In this document: positions 23,299-33,059 of the stretch, piece by piece
Layout: each line of letters starts with the position of its first letter
Numbering within the stretch: the stretch's first letter is position 1
DNA from: Coenobita brevimanus
Lineage: Eukaryota > Arthropoda > Malacostraca > Decapoda > Coenobitidae
Assembly (NCBI GenBank): GCA_032717465.1
Contig: CM064669.1
Span: forward strand, 49,574,343-49,638,342
Direction of reading: 5' to 3'
DNA length: 64,000 nucleotides
The notes under the pieces: generated by a model
Told to the model about the DNA's origin: nothing
What the model saw: only the letters and a program-made list of their open reading frames with translations
Database searches by the model: none
Program-made: the position numbers and the translations under genes

Positions 23299-23960
23299 GA
23301 GAGAGAGAGATGAGAAGAGATATGGTCAAAGTGGAGTGAATGTGAGATGAGCAAATTCATGATAAGAAAAAAGATTAGATGATGTGATGTAGGTGAGATG
23401 CGTAAAGGACATGAGTGAAGGTGAGGTGAAATGAGAAGTGAGAAGGGCGAAGTGAGGTGAGTGAAATGACTGAGGTGTGTAGAGGTGTGATGAAGTGGGC
23501 TTAGTGAAGTGAGTGAGGTACGAGTATATGGTAGAGGTGAGGTGAGATGAGGTGTGGGATGAACAAGGTGAGTGATGGGAGGGAAAAATGACGTGAAATG
23601 AGAGAAGTGAGGTGAGTGAAGAGAGATATATGCGATGGGAGGCGGAGATATGCGTGTTAGAGGTTAATAACAGGTGAGGAGAGATGAACTATGGGAAGAT
23701 GCTGTGAAATGATGAGCAAGGTGAACGCATGAGGTGAGTGAAGGAGGTGAGGCAATTGAAGTGAGTTAAACTGAGATAAGGTGAGGCGCGAGGTGGGGAG
23801 AGGTGAGGGGAGGAGAGGTGAAATGAGGAGGGAAAATGAACTGAGGTAATGAGGTAAATAAGAGGTAAAGTGAAGTAAATAAAAGGTGAGATGAGGTGAG
23901 GAAAGCAAGGTGAAGCAAGCACAGGTGAGGACGAGGTAGGAATGAACTTTGACCTTCTCT
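23262..23960. repeat. (GA)n and degenerate GTGAGGTGA tract
   Basis: (GA)n at 23263-23309 leads into ~650 bp of GTGAAGTGAGTGAGGTGAG-type purine-T repeats without a fixed period. Confidence 0.85.
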
Positions 23961-23979
23961 TGACTGATGCTTCTGTTGA

Positions 23980-24092
23980 CGCACGCACGCACGCACGCAC
24001 GCACATGACAACAATTACCACACATACACAAATAGCAAGAACACACACACGCATGACAAATATTACGACATAAACATTAATAGCAAGAACTG

Positions 24093-24142
<50 letters not shown>

Positions 24143-24430
24143 TACTACATATTAGCACAAAAATTACACACACACAACGTACATACACACATTGTAACAA
24201 TTACATAAACGAAGAGGGCGGGAGTCACACACACATGCACAACAACATACACATACATACATACATACACATAGTATCAGTTAATATAGATACACACACG
24301 AGGCAGAACTGCAGTATACACATAGGCTGCAGCAGGAAGACTACGCGCACACACACATTCATACACACACATACATGCATACGCTGTCTCATCACGTCCA
24401 TACGCACATATGAACGAATACGCGAGCACA
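23980..24430. repeat. CACG, CA and CATA repeats
   Basis: (CACG)n at 23982-24003, a repeated phrase AATAGCAAGAAC (about 24030 and 24079), (CA)n 24094-24140, then scattered CACA/CATA words to 24430. Confidence 0.88.
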
Positions 24431-24437
24431 TTCAAGT

Positions 24438-24439
24438 TG

Positions 24440-24496
<57 letters not shown>

Positions 24497-24593
24497 AGGG
24501 GAAGTATGGACAAAACCGTCACCCTGCTGACTTCAGATCCATACATTTCTCCTGTGCCACTCCACTTTTCCACATCTCTCCTTCTCTCCATCT

Positions 24594-24668
<75 letters not shown>

Positions 24669-24723
24669 CCTCCATCCCTCTGTCCACTTACACTTACTTC
24701 TTTCCTCCATCACGCCACATTAC

Positions 24724-24791
<68 letters not shown>

Positions 24792-24792
24792 C
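24438..24792. repeat. Three (CT)n arrays in 355 bp
   Basis: (CT)n at 24440-24494, 24599-24663 and 24726-24790, with two spacers of about 100 and 60 bp. Ser-Leu frames across them are repeat translations. Confidence 0.95.
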
Positions 24793-24825
24793 CACTTCCT
24801 TTTCTTCCTCCATCACTCCTTGTGG

Positions 24826-24953
24826 TGTGGACTGCACGCTTAACTTGCCCTTCTCTCGCAATACACCATCCTCCTTTCGGGGGAAGGGAAACAGCCGAGG
24901 GACATTTATAAACCAGGCACTTGAGTCACCTGGTTTGATCCATGCCACCACAT
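24826..24953 (-). mobile_element. Family D element, reverse copy joined to family A
   Basis: GTGTGGACTGCACGCTTAAC, CCGAGGGACATTTATAAACC and CATGCCACCACATGAAG match reverse-oriented family D. The last bases run straight into the family A end CTCCCTAACACCTCTTCC with no spacer. Confidence 0.75.
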
Positions 24954-25303
24954 GAAGCTCCCTAACACCTCTTCCTAGGCGATTTACTTTGCTTATTTCA
25001 CCTTGCCGTCTTCGTCTGTGTTACTTAAATCATTCTAATATTGTTTTTATTTTGATGTCTAGTTTTTAATATGGAGTTTCGCTTTTTAATGTTTTTACGT
25101 TTCTACTGCCTCTATTTTTGCTTATACGGCACCACATGACCTTGTTGTTGCGGTGCCATGTGTTCTATCAATCAATCAATTCATAAATCATTTTAATATC
25201 ATCTGCACAATTAACATACAAAACAATATCAGCCGTCCTTTCCAAAGCGATATCGGTTAGGAAGAGATGTTTGGTAACTTCCCTAAACGACGAAAATACG
25301 AGC
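24954..25303. mobile_element. Family A inverted-repeat element split by an insertion
   Basis: The left part (24954-25041) carries GAAGCTCCCTAACACCTCTT CC and GCTTATTTCACCTTGCCGTC. The right part (25185-25303) carries CAGCCGTCCTTTCCAAAGCG then GAAGAGATGTTTGGTAACTT CCCTAAACGACGAAAATACG. Removing the 143-bp insert and one 15-bp flank restores the ~200-bp plan of the 34.25 kb copy. Confidence 0.85.
25042..25184 (+). mobile_element. Retroposed short insert with target-site duplication
   Basis: Flanks AAATCATTCTAATAT (25027-25041) and AAATCATTTTAATAT (25185-25199) match at 14 of 15 bases, a classic LINE-type target-site duplication. The insert ends in TCAATCAATCAAT, a tetranucleotide tail, after an imperfect hairpin GGCACC ... 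GGTGCC at 25128-25156. It is probably a SINE or a 5'-truncated LINE end in plus orientation; no tRNA boxes are seen. Confidence 0.82.
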
Positions 25304-25344
25304 CTTAGTGAGTGGGTTAAGAAACTGGATACAACATTATAATT

Positions 25345-25720
25345 ACCTGTCAATTTTGGGCCAAGCTAAAGGGAATGGAGTATTGGAAGTAAAAGAATTA
25401 ACTACATAAATCAATTTAGGCTAAGTTAAAGTGAAAAGAGTATTGCTAGTAAAACAATTAACTACATGAATTAAGTGCCAATTTTGGGTCAAGTTACAGT
25501 GAAAAAAGAATTGCTAGTAAAAGAATTAACTGCATCAACTAATTTTAGGGCAGGTTCAAGTGAAAAGAGAATTGCTAGTAAAAGAATTAACTGCATCAAC
25601 TCATTTTAGGGCAGGTTCAAGTGAAAAGAGAATTGCTAGTAAAAGAATTAACTATCTCAATTAATTTTAGGGCAGGTTAAAGTAAAAAGAGTATTGCTAG
25701 TAAAAAAAAATACTAACTAC
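25345..25720. repeat. 61-bp tandem array resembling a family B end
   Basis: AGTAAAAGAATTAACT-type cores start at 25388, 25448, 25516, 25577, 25638 and 25699 (steps 60, 68, 61, 61, 61). Each unit holds TTTTGGGCCAAGTTAAAGTG-like sequence and AAAAGAG, the right end of family B. Middle units are nearly identical; edge units diverge. Confidence 0.9.
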
Positions 25721-25935
25721 ACTTTCAGGCGTGCAGTTAGGCCAACGATGTAATCAAGGTGAGGGGCTGTGCTTTCACCCACTCTCATTAGGCGAGTTCC
25801 GGCCTGCAAGCGGCTTCAATTTCGTCTAAGTAAGTGTGTGAATCCCGGGACGCCCCCAGAAGTGTGAAGTATTTATGTATTTATTTATTGCTTATTATTT
25901 TATCCTCATCCTCATCCTCTGTCTTTGTCTCTGTC
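25720..25935. other. No gene recognised
   Basis: Ordinary sequence. Confidence 0.4.
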
Positions 25936-26085
25936 TGTCTCTCTCTCTCTCTCTCGAAACAGATATAGATAGACAAACAAATAGACAGATAGATAGATAG
26001 ATAGATATAGATAGACAGACAGATAGATATAGATAAAGAGAGATAGACAGACAAACAGACATACAGATATAGACAGATGGATATA
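25936..26085. repeat. (CT)n and TAGA/CAGA tetranucleotide array
   Basis: A short (CT)n at 25939-25955 then GATA/CAGA units to 26080. Confidence 0.92.
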
Positions 26086-26315
26086 ACAAAGATTAACTGT
26101 TTCATTACTCCTTTGGCACGATACCCTGTTACTTTCACCTGCTTCACAAAATACCCAATTACCTGAGGGGGAAACCTGTTACCTTCCCCCAGTAGGGAAG
26201 GTAAGGTAGGATAATAACAGACATGGGTACGTAGAGGCAAAGGACAAGAGGCACGCGAGTTACTTTGGCGGGAGGTTCGACTGATGAGGCTGGGAGAAAG
26301 CAGTCTTTGTTAAAT

Positions 26316-26450
26316 TACGTTATCTATCTATCTATTGCCAGACGCCTTAATCCCATACGGGGTGGCCACAAACAAAGCGCCTCCACGTCGCCCTGTCCTC
26401 CGCCATTTCGCTGCCCTGCTCCCAACTCACACCCCTCTCTCTCATATTAC
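26316..26450 (-). mobile_element. Family C non-LTR retrotransposon 3' end, copy 2
   Basis: On the minus strand the remnant reads EQGSEMAEDRATWRRFVCGH, then PVWD and a TAA stop. GGCGTCTGGCAATA and a short TAGA tail (26318-26333) follow. This is the best-kept reading frame of the family: 24 codons upstream of the stop are open. Confidence 0.75.
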
Positions 26451-26462
26451 ATTCTTGAGGTA

Positions 26463-26600
26463 ACTATACTCATTTCACCTAAACTTGAACTAAAATTGTC
26501 CTCTCTATATATTCAGCGCTAAGTTTTAACAGTAGATTAACAGTAGAATAAGGTGCTAGTCACGAAGAGGTGCTATGGTAAGGAGATAGGGCCGTAGCAT
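26463..26600 (-). mobile_element. Family B element, reverse copy, truncated
   Basis: AGTAGAATAAGGTGCTAGTC ACGAAGAGGTGCTATGGTAA GGAGAT matches the 45.04 kb copy. The copy fuses into the next B copy. Confidence 0.72.
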
Positions 26601-26860
26601 TATATTTTTCTGCACTTAACTTGGCCCAGATTTTCATAGTTGGTATCATATTCTAGTGTCTATACTCATGTCACCTAACTTGGTCCAGATTTTCGTCCCT
26701 TTGCAGCTTATTTCACGTAGCTTTAGAGACAGAAAATATAGTATCAACATTGTACATGCACTCTCTAGCACTTCTTCGTGACTAGTATCAAAATCTAGTT
26801 TTTTTTTTTTTTCATTCAAGATGGAGAGATGGCAAATTCAGACCAAGATAGTAAAAAAAA
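26600..26860 (+). mobile_element. Family B element, forward copy with duplicated left end
   Basis: CACTTAACTTGGCCCAGATT at 26615 and CACCTAACTTGGTCCAGATT at about 26672 are two left ends. They are followed by TTTGCAGCTTATTTCACGTA and GCACTTCTTCGTGACTAGTA. With 26463-26600 it forms a head-to-head B pair. Confidence 0.78.
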
Positions 26861-26886
26861 AAACAGTATTGTACGGTTCGGGAGTA

Positions 26887-26889
<3 letters not shown>

Positions 26890-26959
<70 letters not shown>

Positions 26960-26989
26960 GAAACCATAGGCATGTCAGTCATCCCACCC

Positions 26990-27030
<41 letters not shown>
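26890..27030. repeat. (GA)n-(CA)n and (CT)n arrays
   Basis: (GA)n 26892-26928 joins (CA)n to 26957; (CT)n at 26994-27028. The GA and CT arrays face each other across 65 bp and could pair. Confidence 0.94.
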
Positions 27031-27032
<2 letters not shown>

Positions 27033-27295
27033 TTTCCCACGTTGGCGTATTTTTTCCCCAGCGCCTCCGGACCAGGTGAGAGATTAAAGCTTAAATCGTC
27101 TCAGTCTTAATTAAAGTATTTTTTCCACATGGACGTTAATGAAAATACTGCACCGACAAAAAATTAATAATAAATAAAAAAGAACGAATTTTTCACGACT
27201 AAAAAATGATATTCCAGTTCAGCGTTCAGAAAGCCGGGAGATTCATAAAGCCTGATGCTGTAATTCGGTTCTGTAATGTAACAGTAGAGACATTA
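27030..27295. other. No gene recognised
   Basis: Ordinary AT-rich sequence. An acceptor-like TTTTTTCCCCAG and donor-like CAGGTGAGA lie only 14 bp apart near 27055-27080, too short to call. Confidence 0.45.
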
Positions 27296-27296
27296 A

Positions 27297-27395
27297 TTAC
27301 TTAAAATACAAAATAACAACAGACCACCTGAAATACACCAGCGCCCTACCTTAATCACACTAATTGCCTGGAATATAATAACAGCCTAATTATAC
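27297..27395. repeat. Left part of an interrupted AAATACA array
   Basis: CTTAAAATACAAAATAACAA, ACCTGAAATACACCAGC and related words resemble the array at 28410-28730, suggesting one array separated by the intervening elements. Confidence 0.5.
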
Positions 27396-27595
27396 ATCTC
27401 CAAGGGCGCCGGAAGTGTGGGAAGGTCAAGGGGAGCGGTGGCCCCCATGACATTTTAGTGGGGATGCGTAAACTGGGAGTTTTGCTCCCCATCCGTATCT
27501 CTTCATGAACTTATTACAGACATTCTGTGCAGCACTGACATGAAGACTCCTCACAGCATACTGCAGGTGCATACAGTTTTACTCTGTATTCGCAA

Positions 27596-27596
<1 letters not shown>

Positions 27597-27691
<95 letters not shown>
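27597..27691. repeat. (TA)47 array
   Basis: A perfect TA array abutting the tRNA-like unit. Confidence 0.96.
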
Positions 27692-27693
<2 letters not shown>

Positions 27694-28074
27694 AGCCTCT
27701 GTGGTAGATTGTACGTTTTAGTACACTGAAGAACGAAGGTTCGTGCCTCGCCAGGGTAATAAAGTTTGGGAATGTTCTTCAGGCCACGTACTGCATTGGC
27801 GGACACAAGGGGTGCTGTGGTTAGACCAGTGTCGCATACTATAAAGTATGCTTGCACCCAATCGGCTTGCGCGGGCCGATTACCCTTGGTTCACAGACTA
27901 CACACACATCCAAAGCCACTCCAACATTACAATTACACTTACAGGTACTTCTCACCCTACATACAATCTCTACTTGACAGCCTAAGCCACATGGAAGAGA
28001 TACATTGGCTGTATCGTCCCCACTTCGGTCGGGATAGGCTGGTCCTGCAGTGGACACTCAAACGGCTGATGAGA

Positions 28075-28077
<3 letters not shown>
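27692..28077 (+). mobile_element. tRNA-derived SINE-like unit between two (TA)n arrays
   Basis: The head resembles a tRNA. CTCTGTGGTAGATTGTACG resembles the D-arm/A box, and GGTTCGTGCCT at 27738-27748 resembles the T-arm/B box, about 35 bp apart. A ~330-bp body without a shared reading frame follows, ending GGCTGATGAGACG, and the unit then runs straight into (AT)n. Having TA arrays at both edges suggests insertion into a TA array, or a TA-type tail. Confidence 0.65.

Positions 28078-28150
<73 letters not shown>
28078..28150. repeat. (AT)n array
   Basis: Perfect AT dinucleotides between the SINE-like unit and the palindrome. Confidence 0.95.
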
Positions 28151-28154
<4 letters not shown>

Positions 28155-28166
28155 GTTAAGGTACAT

Positions 28167-28226
<60 letters not shown>

Positions 28227-28278
28227 ATATATATATACTGTATATATATATATATTTAGAATATGTACCTTAACCCAT
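28151..28278. repeat. 128-bp palindrome with 21-bp perfect arms
   Basis: Positions 28151-28171 and 28258-28278 are exact reverse complements (ATGGGTTAAGGTACATATTC then T). The 86-bp core is AT-alternating and nearly self-complementary, with GTAT/ACTGTAT breaks. The whole can form a cruciform or, if transcribed, one long hairpin. It may be a miniature inverted-repeat element or an expanded TA site. Confidence 0.92.
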
Positions 28279-28405
28279 ACAGGCTGAACTTTTGCCCCCC
28301 CCTCCCCCAAATACTGGAATGCGTCCGGCACCAGTGTACACCTCTCTGTTCACTGTGTCTTACACGTAAACAGATACACAATCATAATATCACTAAAATA
28401 ACGGT
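28279..28405. other. G/C-run element remnant
   Basis: The minus strand reads GGTGCCGGACGCATTCCAGT, ATTTGGGGGAGG and CAAAAGTTCAGCC. A loosely similar plus-strand block at 27405-27505 has GGCGCCGGAAGTGTGGGAAG and a G-rich run; the two may be opposed pieces of one composite element. Confidence 0.4.
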
Positions 28406-28409
28406 ATCC

Positions 28410-28730
28410 TATCATGAATAAGTCCACGCGCAACTCTAACTACCTTAAATACAGCATTACACTACCATAATACCTAAAATACAGCAAAAACACAACCCAA
28501 ACAATCTACAATACAGCAACACAATACCCTGTCTAAAATGCGGCAATACACTACCGTTGTTACTAAAAATCCACTACACTACCCTAACTACCATAAATAC
28601 AGCACAACACTACCCTAACTACCTAAAATGCAGCACTAACCTTCCCTAACTCCAGCCATACCATACCCCCTCGATGGCAATACACTAGGGTACCCTGACT
28701 CTCATAAATACAACAATACATTATGTGGGA
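28410..28730. repeat. Degenerate ~36-bp array (ACCTAAAATACAGCA)
   Basis: CTAAAATACAGCA/CATAAATACAGCA words with CACTACCCTAACTACC between them recur about nine times at irregular spacing. Confidence 0.8.
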
Positions 28731-28849
28731 AATATTAAAATGAGTTCAGGAAGTCATCAGCGCCTCGAACTGACCCAATTGTGGAGAAAGAAGGACGTTA
28801 ATTGAGTTTTATAAGTCGTTAGCGGGAGGGGGTATCATGAGGCCTTATC

Positions 28850-28878
28850 TCACACTCCACACGCACACGCACGCACTC

Positions 28879-28945
<67 letters not shown>
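28850..28945. repeat. (CA)n array
   Basis: Perfect (CA)n at 28880-28943 after CACG/CACT variants. Confidence 0.95.
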
Positions 28946-28946
<1 letters not shown>

Positions 28947-28969
28947 ACACCAACTCTTTAAAATGACTG

Positions 28970-29990
28970 CGCCTCACTGCCACACCATCTTATTACCTGT
29001 TGCCACATCATCACATTGCCACTCGGTCTACTACAGTACTACCACGCTCTCTCACACCACCCACACCATCACCACATACTCATATTCACGCCACCACAAT
29101 CACCCTTACACCACCACATTTACCCCTCACACCATCACACTCACACCAACCACCCACACCATCACACTCTCACTCTACCCACACCACCACACTCACACCA
29201 ACACACCACCACTCTCACACCATCACCACCAGACTCTCACACCAGCACCACCATTCTCACATTCACACCACCACACCCACCCTTACACCACCACACTTAC
29301 ACCCCCACACTCTACTTCACACCACACACCACCTCCCACACCATTTCCTTCCACACCACACTACCCCCACACTTACTCCCACCCTCCACACTCACTTTCA
29401 CACCACACAACCCTTTCTCCACACCCCACACTCGTTTTCATACCACAGCCGTACCTCCACACCCCACACTCATTTTCATACCACACAACCCTACCTCCAC
29501 ACTCCATACTCATTTTCACCCCATGCACCATCACTTCCCACCCCAACACAGTCACTATCACATCACCATGCACACCCTCACAACACACTCCATCACTTCC
29601 TATACCACCACACTCACTATCACACCACCATACAACATCACCTCCCACACCAGCACATCCCCCAAGCGACACCATCAAACTACCGCACCCTTACACTCAC
29701 TCCCACACCATCACACTACCACACACCATCCCCCTAATCACACCATCATACTAGTCCCTCTTGCTCTCACTCCAGCACCATCATACTTACCGTCACACCC
29801 TCACACTAACACACTCTCATACCCTCAAACTCACTCCCATTTCCTCACACTCCCACACCCACACCACCATCCTCACCCTCACACTTCCACACCCACACCC
29901 ACACCACCATGCTCACACTACCACACACACTCCACACCCTCACAATCACCCTCCTCACCCTCACACCGCCAAACCGAGCCACTCTACTGA
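28970..29990. repeat. 1-kb CACCACAC/CCACACCATCAC degenerate minisatellite
   Basis: Built on CACACCACCACAC and CACACCATCACA words. A clearer inner array at 29384-29535 repeats CACTCATTTTCATACCACA and CCTACCTCCACACCCCA with a ~50-bp step. Frames of 245-324 codons are His/Thr/Pro repeat translations. Confidence 0.9.
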
Positions 29991-29999
29991 TACTCTACA

Positions 30000-30160
30000 C
30001 AAAAGGCCATAAAAATTTATTTATACACATAATTAACAGCAGCACAAATTTTCTCTGAATAAGCTTTTTTCGCTATACCCGTGTTACATTTTGTATTTCC
30101 AGGTCCGAATTATGAGACTGGTTGATAAAACAAAATGGGATGCCGAAATTTTTGATGCAG
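30000..30160. other. No gene recognised
   Basis: Ordinary AT-rich sequence. Confidence 0.4.
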
Positions 30161-30162
30161 TT

Positions 30163-30164
<2 letters not shown>

Positions 30165-30225
<61 letters not shown>

Positions 30226-30330
30226 GTAATAAAAACAAAACAACAATACTAATACTGCTACTACTACTAATAATAATAATAGTAATAACAACAAAAATAA
30301 TAATAATGATTATAAATTATCATCATCACA
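30165..30330. repeat. (ATG)n-(ATA)n compound array
   Basis: ATG triplets give way to ATA triplets and mixed ACT/AAC triplets. Confidence 0.93.
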
Positions 30331-30394
30331 ATCATCTCGTCTCTTTTTCCTACATCCAAGTGAGATAAGAATAAAAAAGAAAAAGAAAAAGAAG

Positions 30395-30785
30395 AAGAAG
30401 AAAGCACTCTGAGGGCACATACCTTCGCCAACATCAGTAAAAAATACGATTTAAAGGTATAATTCCTTTTTCCTACCAGACGAATGCTTTTACAGTTCCA
30501 CAGTCAATTAATTTCACGGTCTAGGTCTACTGTGTTACACGGTCTGAGAGAGCGCATACCTCAGGCAGCGCTAATATCATTTAATATTTCTTGCATCCAG
30601 ATCCGGGTTCATTTCAAAGTCTAATCAAGTCTTCCCTACCCCACTGTCCCCCCGTCCACCCAATGTCACTGAAATCCGATGACATCTTTTTGAGATATCT
30701 CGTACAAAAACAGACAAAAATACTCGTATACGACTGAATACATAACCTCCGCCGACTTCGTTTGTGGCGGTAATAACAATGAAAT
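30395..30785 (-). mobile_element. Dispersed-repeat remnant with ATAACCTCCGCC end
   Basis: ACTCTGAGGGCACATACCTT CGCCAACATC (from 30403) and GTCTGAGAGAGCGCATACCT C (from 30542) are two related copies. Later come CACTGAAATCCGATGACATC, TTTTTGAGATATCTCGTACA and CATAACCTCCGCC. This word order resembles a dispersed repeat known to the annotator from many invertebrate and fish genomes, often ending in GGCGGAGGTAATAA; that link is from memory and unverified. Confidence 0.5.
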
Positions 30786-30856
30786 AACAACATCAATTAA
30801 ACTACTGCATCAATGAATCTGAATGAGTCCTCTGCTTACCTAGCCAACGTTTAGCT

Positions 30857-30857
<1 letters not shown>

Positions 30858-30935
<78 letters not shown>

Positions 30936-31075
30936 AGTTCTTTGACATACCCAAAAATAAACTTGCCTCTTTTCCTACGTACTTGTCAAAGGTCCTGAGA
31001 GCCACTTGGAAAGGCATACAAGGCGAAACATTCTGGCTCTCTCTCTCTCTCTCTCTCTTTCTTTCTCTCTCTCAA
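30858..31075. repeat. (CT)n arrays flanking ordinary sequence
   Basis: (CT)n at 30859-30931 and 31038-31074. Between them the minus strand has 29 non-repeat codons from an ATG at 31017 (MPFQVALRTFDKYVGK ...) that read into the CT array. No splice support and not recognised. Confidence 0.7.
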
Positions 31076-31139
31076 AAAAAAAAAAAAAAAATCTGCCTCG
31101 CTTTCTGCCTTATTTTTTTTTGTTGTTGACATCTCAAAG

Positions 31140-31385
31140 TATTTACTTCCTCTCCTCTCTCTCTCTCTCTCTCTTTTGCTGTAATATCTCAAAATCTTTA
31201 CTTCCCTTCCCCCCCCTCTCTCTCTCAACTATACTCTCTTCTCCTCCCATCCCTCCTCCTCTCCTCCCCTCCTTCAACCTTTTCCTCTCTATCTTTTCAT
31301 CTCAACAATTCCTCCCTCCATCCCAGTCTTCCCTCCCCTCCCTCCCACCTTTACTCCTCCATCCTTACCCCCTTTCTTTTCCTCC
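31140..31385. repeat. Pyrimidine tract
   Basis: C/T-rich DNA with short (CT)n runs, ending at the (GT)n where the strand bias flips. Confidence 0.85.
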
Positions 31386-31406
31386 ATGTGTGTGTGTGTG
31401 TGTGTA

Positions 31407-31454
<48 letters not shown>

Positions 31455-31737
31455 AGCGGTGCAGTAAAGGAAGGAAAAATGAGAAAGACACAGATCAACA
31501 CAAAATAAAAACAGGAAGAGAAAAAAGATATCAAAGAGAAAAAAAAAATAAAAATAAAACTGACAGAACGAAAGGGACAGGAGGGAGGGAGGAAGGAAGG
31601 GAAAGAGAGAGGGAAGGAAGGAAGGAAGGAGGGAGGGAGGGAGGGAGGTAAAGAGAGAGGGAAGGAAGGAGGGAGGGAGGGAGAGGGAAAGAGGTAATGC
31701 AGTTATGGAAAGTGACCTGAGGAGGAATACCAAAGCT

Positions 31738-31790
<53 letters not shown>

Positions 31791-31846
31791 GGGGGGAGGG
31801 GGCACTACACTTACGATATCCTTCTCCACACAACTCTTGACCCAAA

Positions 31847-31943
<97 letters not shown>

Positions 31944-32060
31944 CAGAAGGGGGAGGGGAGAGGAAAGGGAGGGGAAGGGAGGAAGAGAGATACCAAGAGA
32001 GGAAGGAAGGGGGGGGGAGAGCTAAAGTAGGGAGGCTGAGTTAGGACAGACAATGGGATT
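31386..32060. repeat. (GT)n-(GA)n and purine tract with GGAA/GGGA blocks
   Basis: (GT)n 31387-31422, (GA)n 31423-31453, GGAAGGAGGGAG units at 31580-31690 duplicated with a ~60-bp step, (GA)n 31741-31785 and (GA)44 at 31850-31938, then G-rich purine sequence. Confidence 0.93.
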
Positions 32061-32089
32061 ACGGAGTGAGGCGTGAGGGAGAGTGAGAT

Positions 32090-32220
32090 AATAGACTGAT
32101 AGATAGATAGATAGTCAGGTAAACAGATACACAGACAGGCTGACAGACAGACAGAGAAATGGAGAGTAAGTGAATGAAACCCAAGTGACAGACAGAGAGA
32201 GACAGAGAGAGAGATGGGGG
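32090..32220. repeat. GATA/CAGA tetranucleotides
   Basis: GATA, CAGA and GAGA words of mixed order. Confidence 0.88.
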
Positions 32221-32386
32221 GATGATTGAAGTAATGCAATAAGACGTGTAAGTGTACAGTACAACATAAGTGCAATAAATCAAGGAAGGTGAGTTAGGAG
32301 AAAGAACTGTGACAAAGTGTAGTGTGAGGGAGAGTGAAGTGTGAGGGAATGTGAAAATATGACAGAGATGTGGCTATAGATGAGAG

Positions 32387-32426
32387 AGGGGAAAGGGGGG
32401 CGCGGGGGGAGAGGGAGGGGGGGGAT
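32387..32426 (+). other. G-quadruplex-type G tract
   Basis: Runs of at least three G occur four or more times with short loops between 32387 and 32424 (GGGG, GGGGGG, GGGGGG, GGG, GGGGGGGG). This fits the standard four-run quadruplex rule. The flanks (32230-32680) show no gene. Confidence 0.75.
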
Positions 32427-32689
32427 ACGGAAGTGCAGGCAAAGGTAAGATGATACTGGAGATGGAAGTTTTGTTTTGCTCTGGACATAGACTACGAAGC
32501 CCGTTCATTTGATCCATTACTTTTTTTTTTTTAACACCATGCATCCGTCTCTGGACACATATTGGTAAACCAGTACACACGATACATTAGTGTTATTTTC
32601 CTCACCTGGTCATTAATATATTCGCCTGTTCCCGAGGTTCAGTACTACGTCTGCCACACACCAGTACAGGGCTAATGCTAGGGAAAGAG

Positions 32690-32794
32690 TATCACACACA
32701 TACAGACACACATACATACATACATATATACATACATTCACATATTCACACATTCATATATACATACATACAGACAGACAGACACATATACATT

Positions 32795-32855
<61 letters not shown>

Positions 32856-32872
32856 ACACACAAACATCCCTA
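32690..32872. repeat. CATA words and (CA)n
   Basis: CATACATA and CAGA repeats lead to (CA)n at 32797-32864. Confidence 0.93.
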
Positions 32873-33059
32873 AATTCAGAGCTGGTAAGAAAGAATAAAC
32901 CCCTTCAGTACAACTTTTTTCCCCTTTTCTTCCGACAAAGGCTAAATGTGCAGAGAGGCCCCTGATCCTTAGAAAATTTCACCTTTATCTTCTTCACAAG
33001 GATGGCGTCTTCTGGTGCTCGTTTCATGCTAACATCTAGACTGTATTAGACGTATGTTC

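Noticed and set aside
25168..25353. 61-codon minus frame with protein-like composition
   Set aside because: It lies across the right half of a family A element and is open by chance in that copy only.
27766..28287. 173-codon frame starting in the SINE-like unit
   Set aside because: It covers a repeat body and then reads Ile-Tyr through (TA)n; no domain is recognised.
30802..31017. Minus frame with 29 non-repeat residues (MPFQVALRTFDKYVGK ...)
   Set aside because: It reads into a CT array without a splice donor and has no recognised similarity; kept only as a remark.
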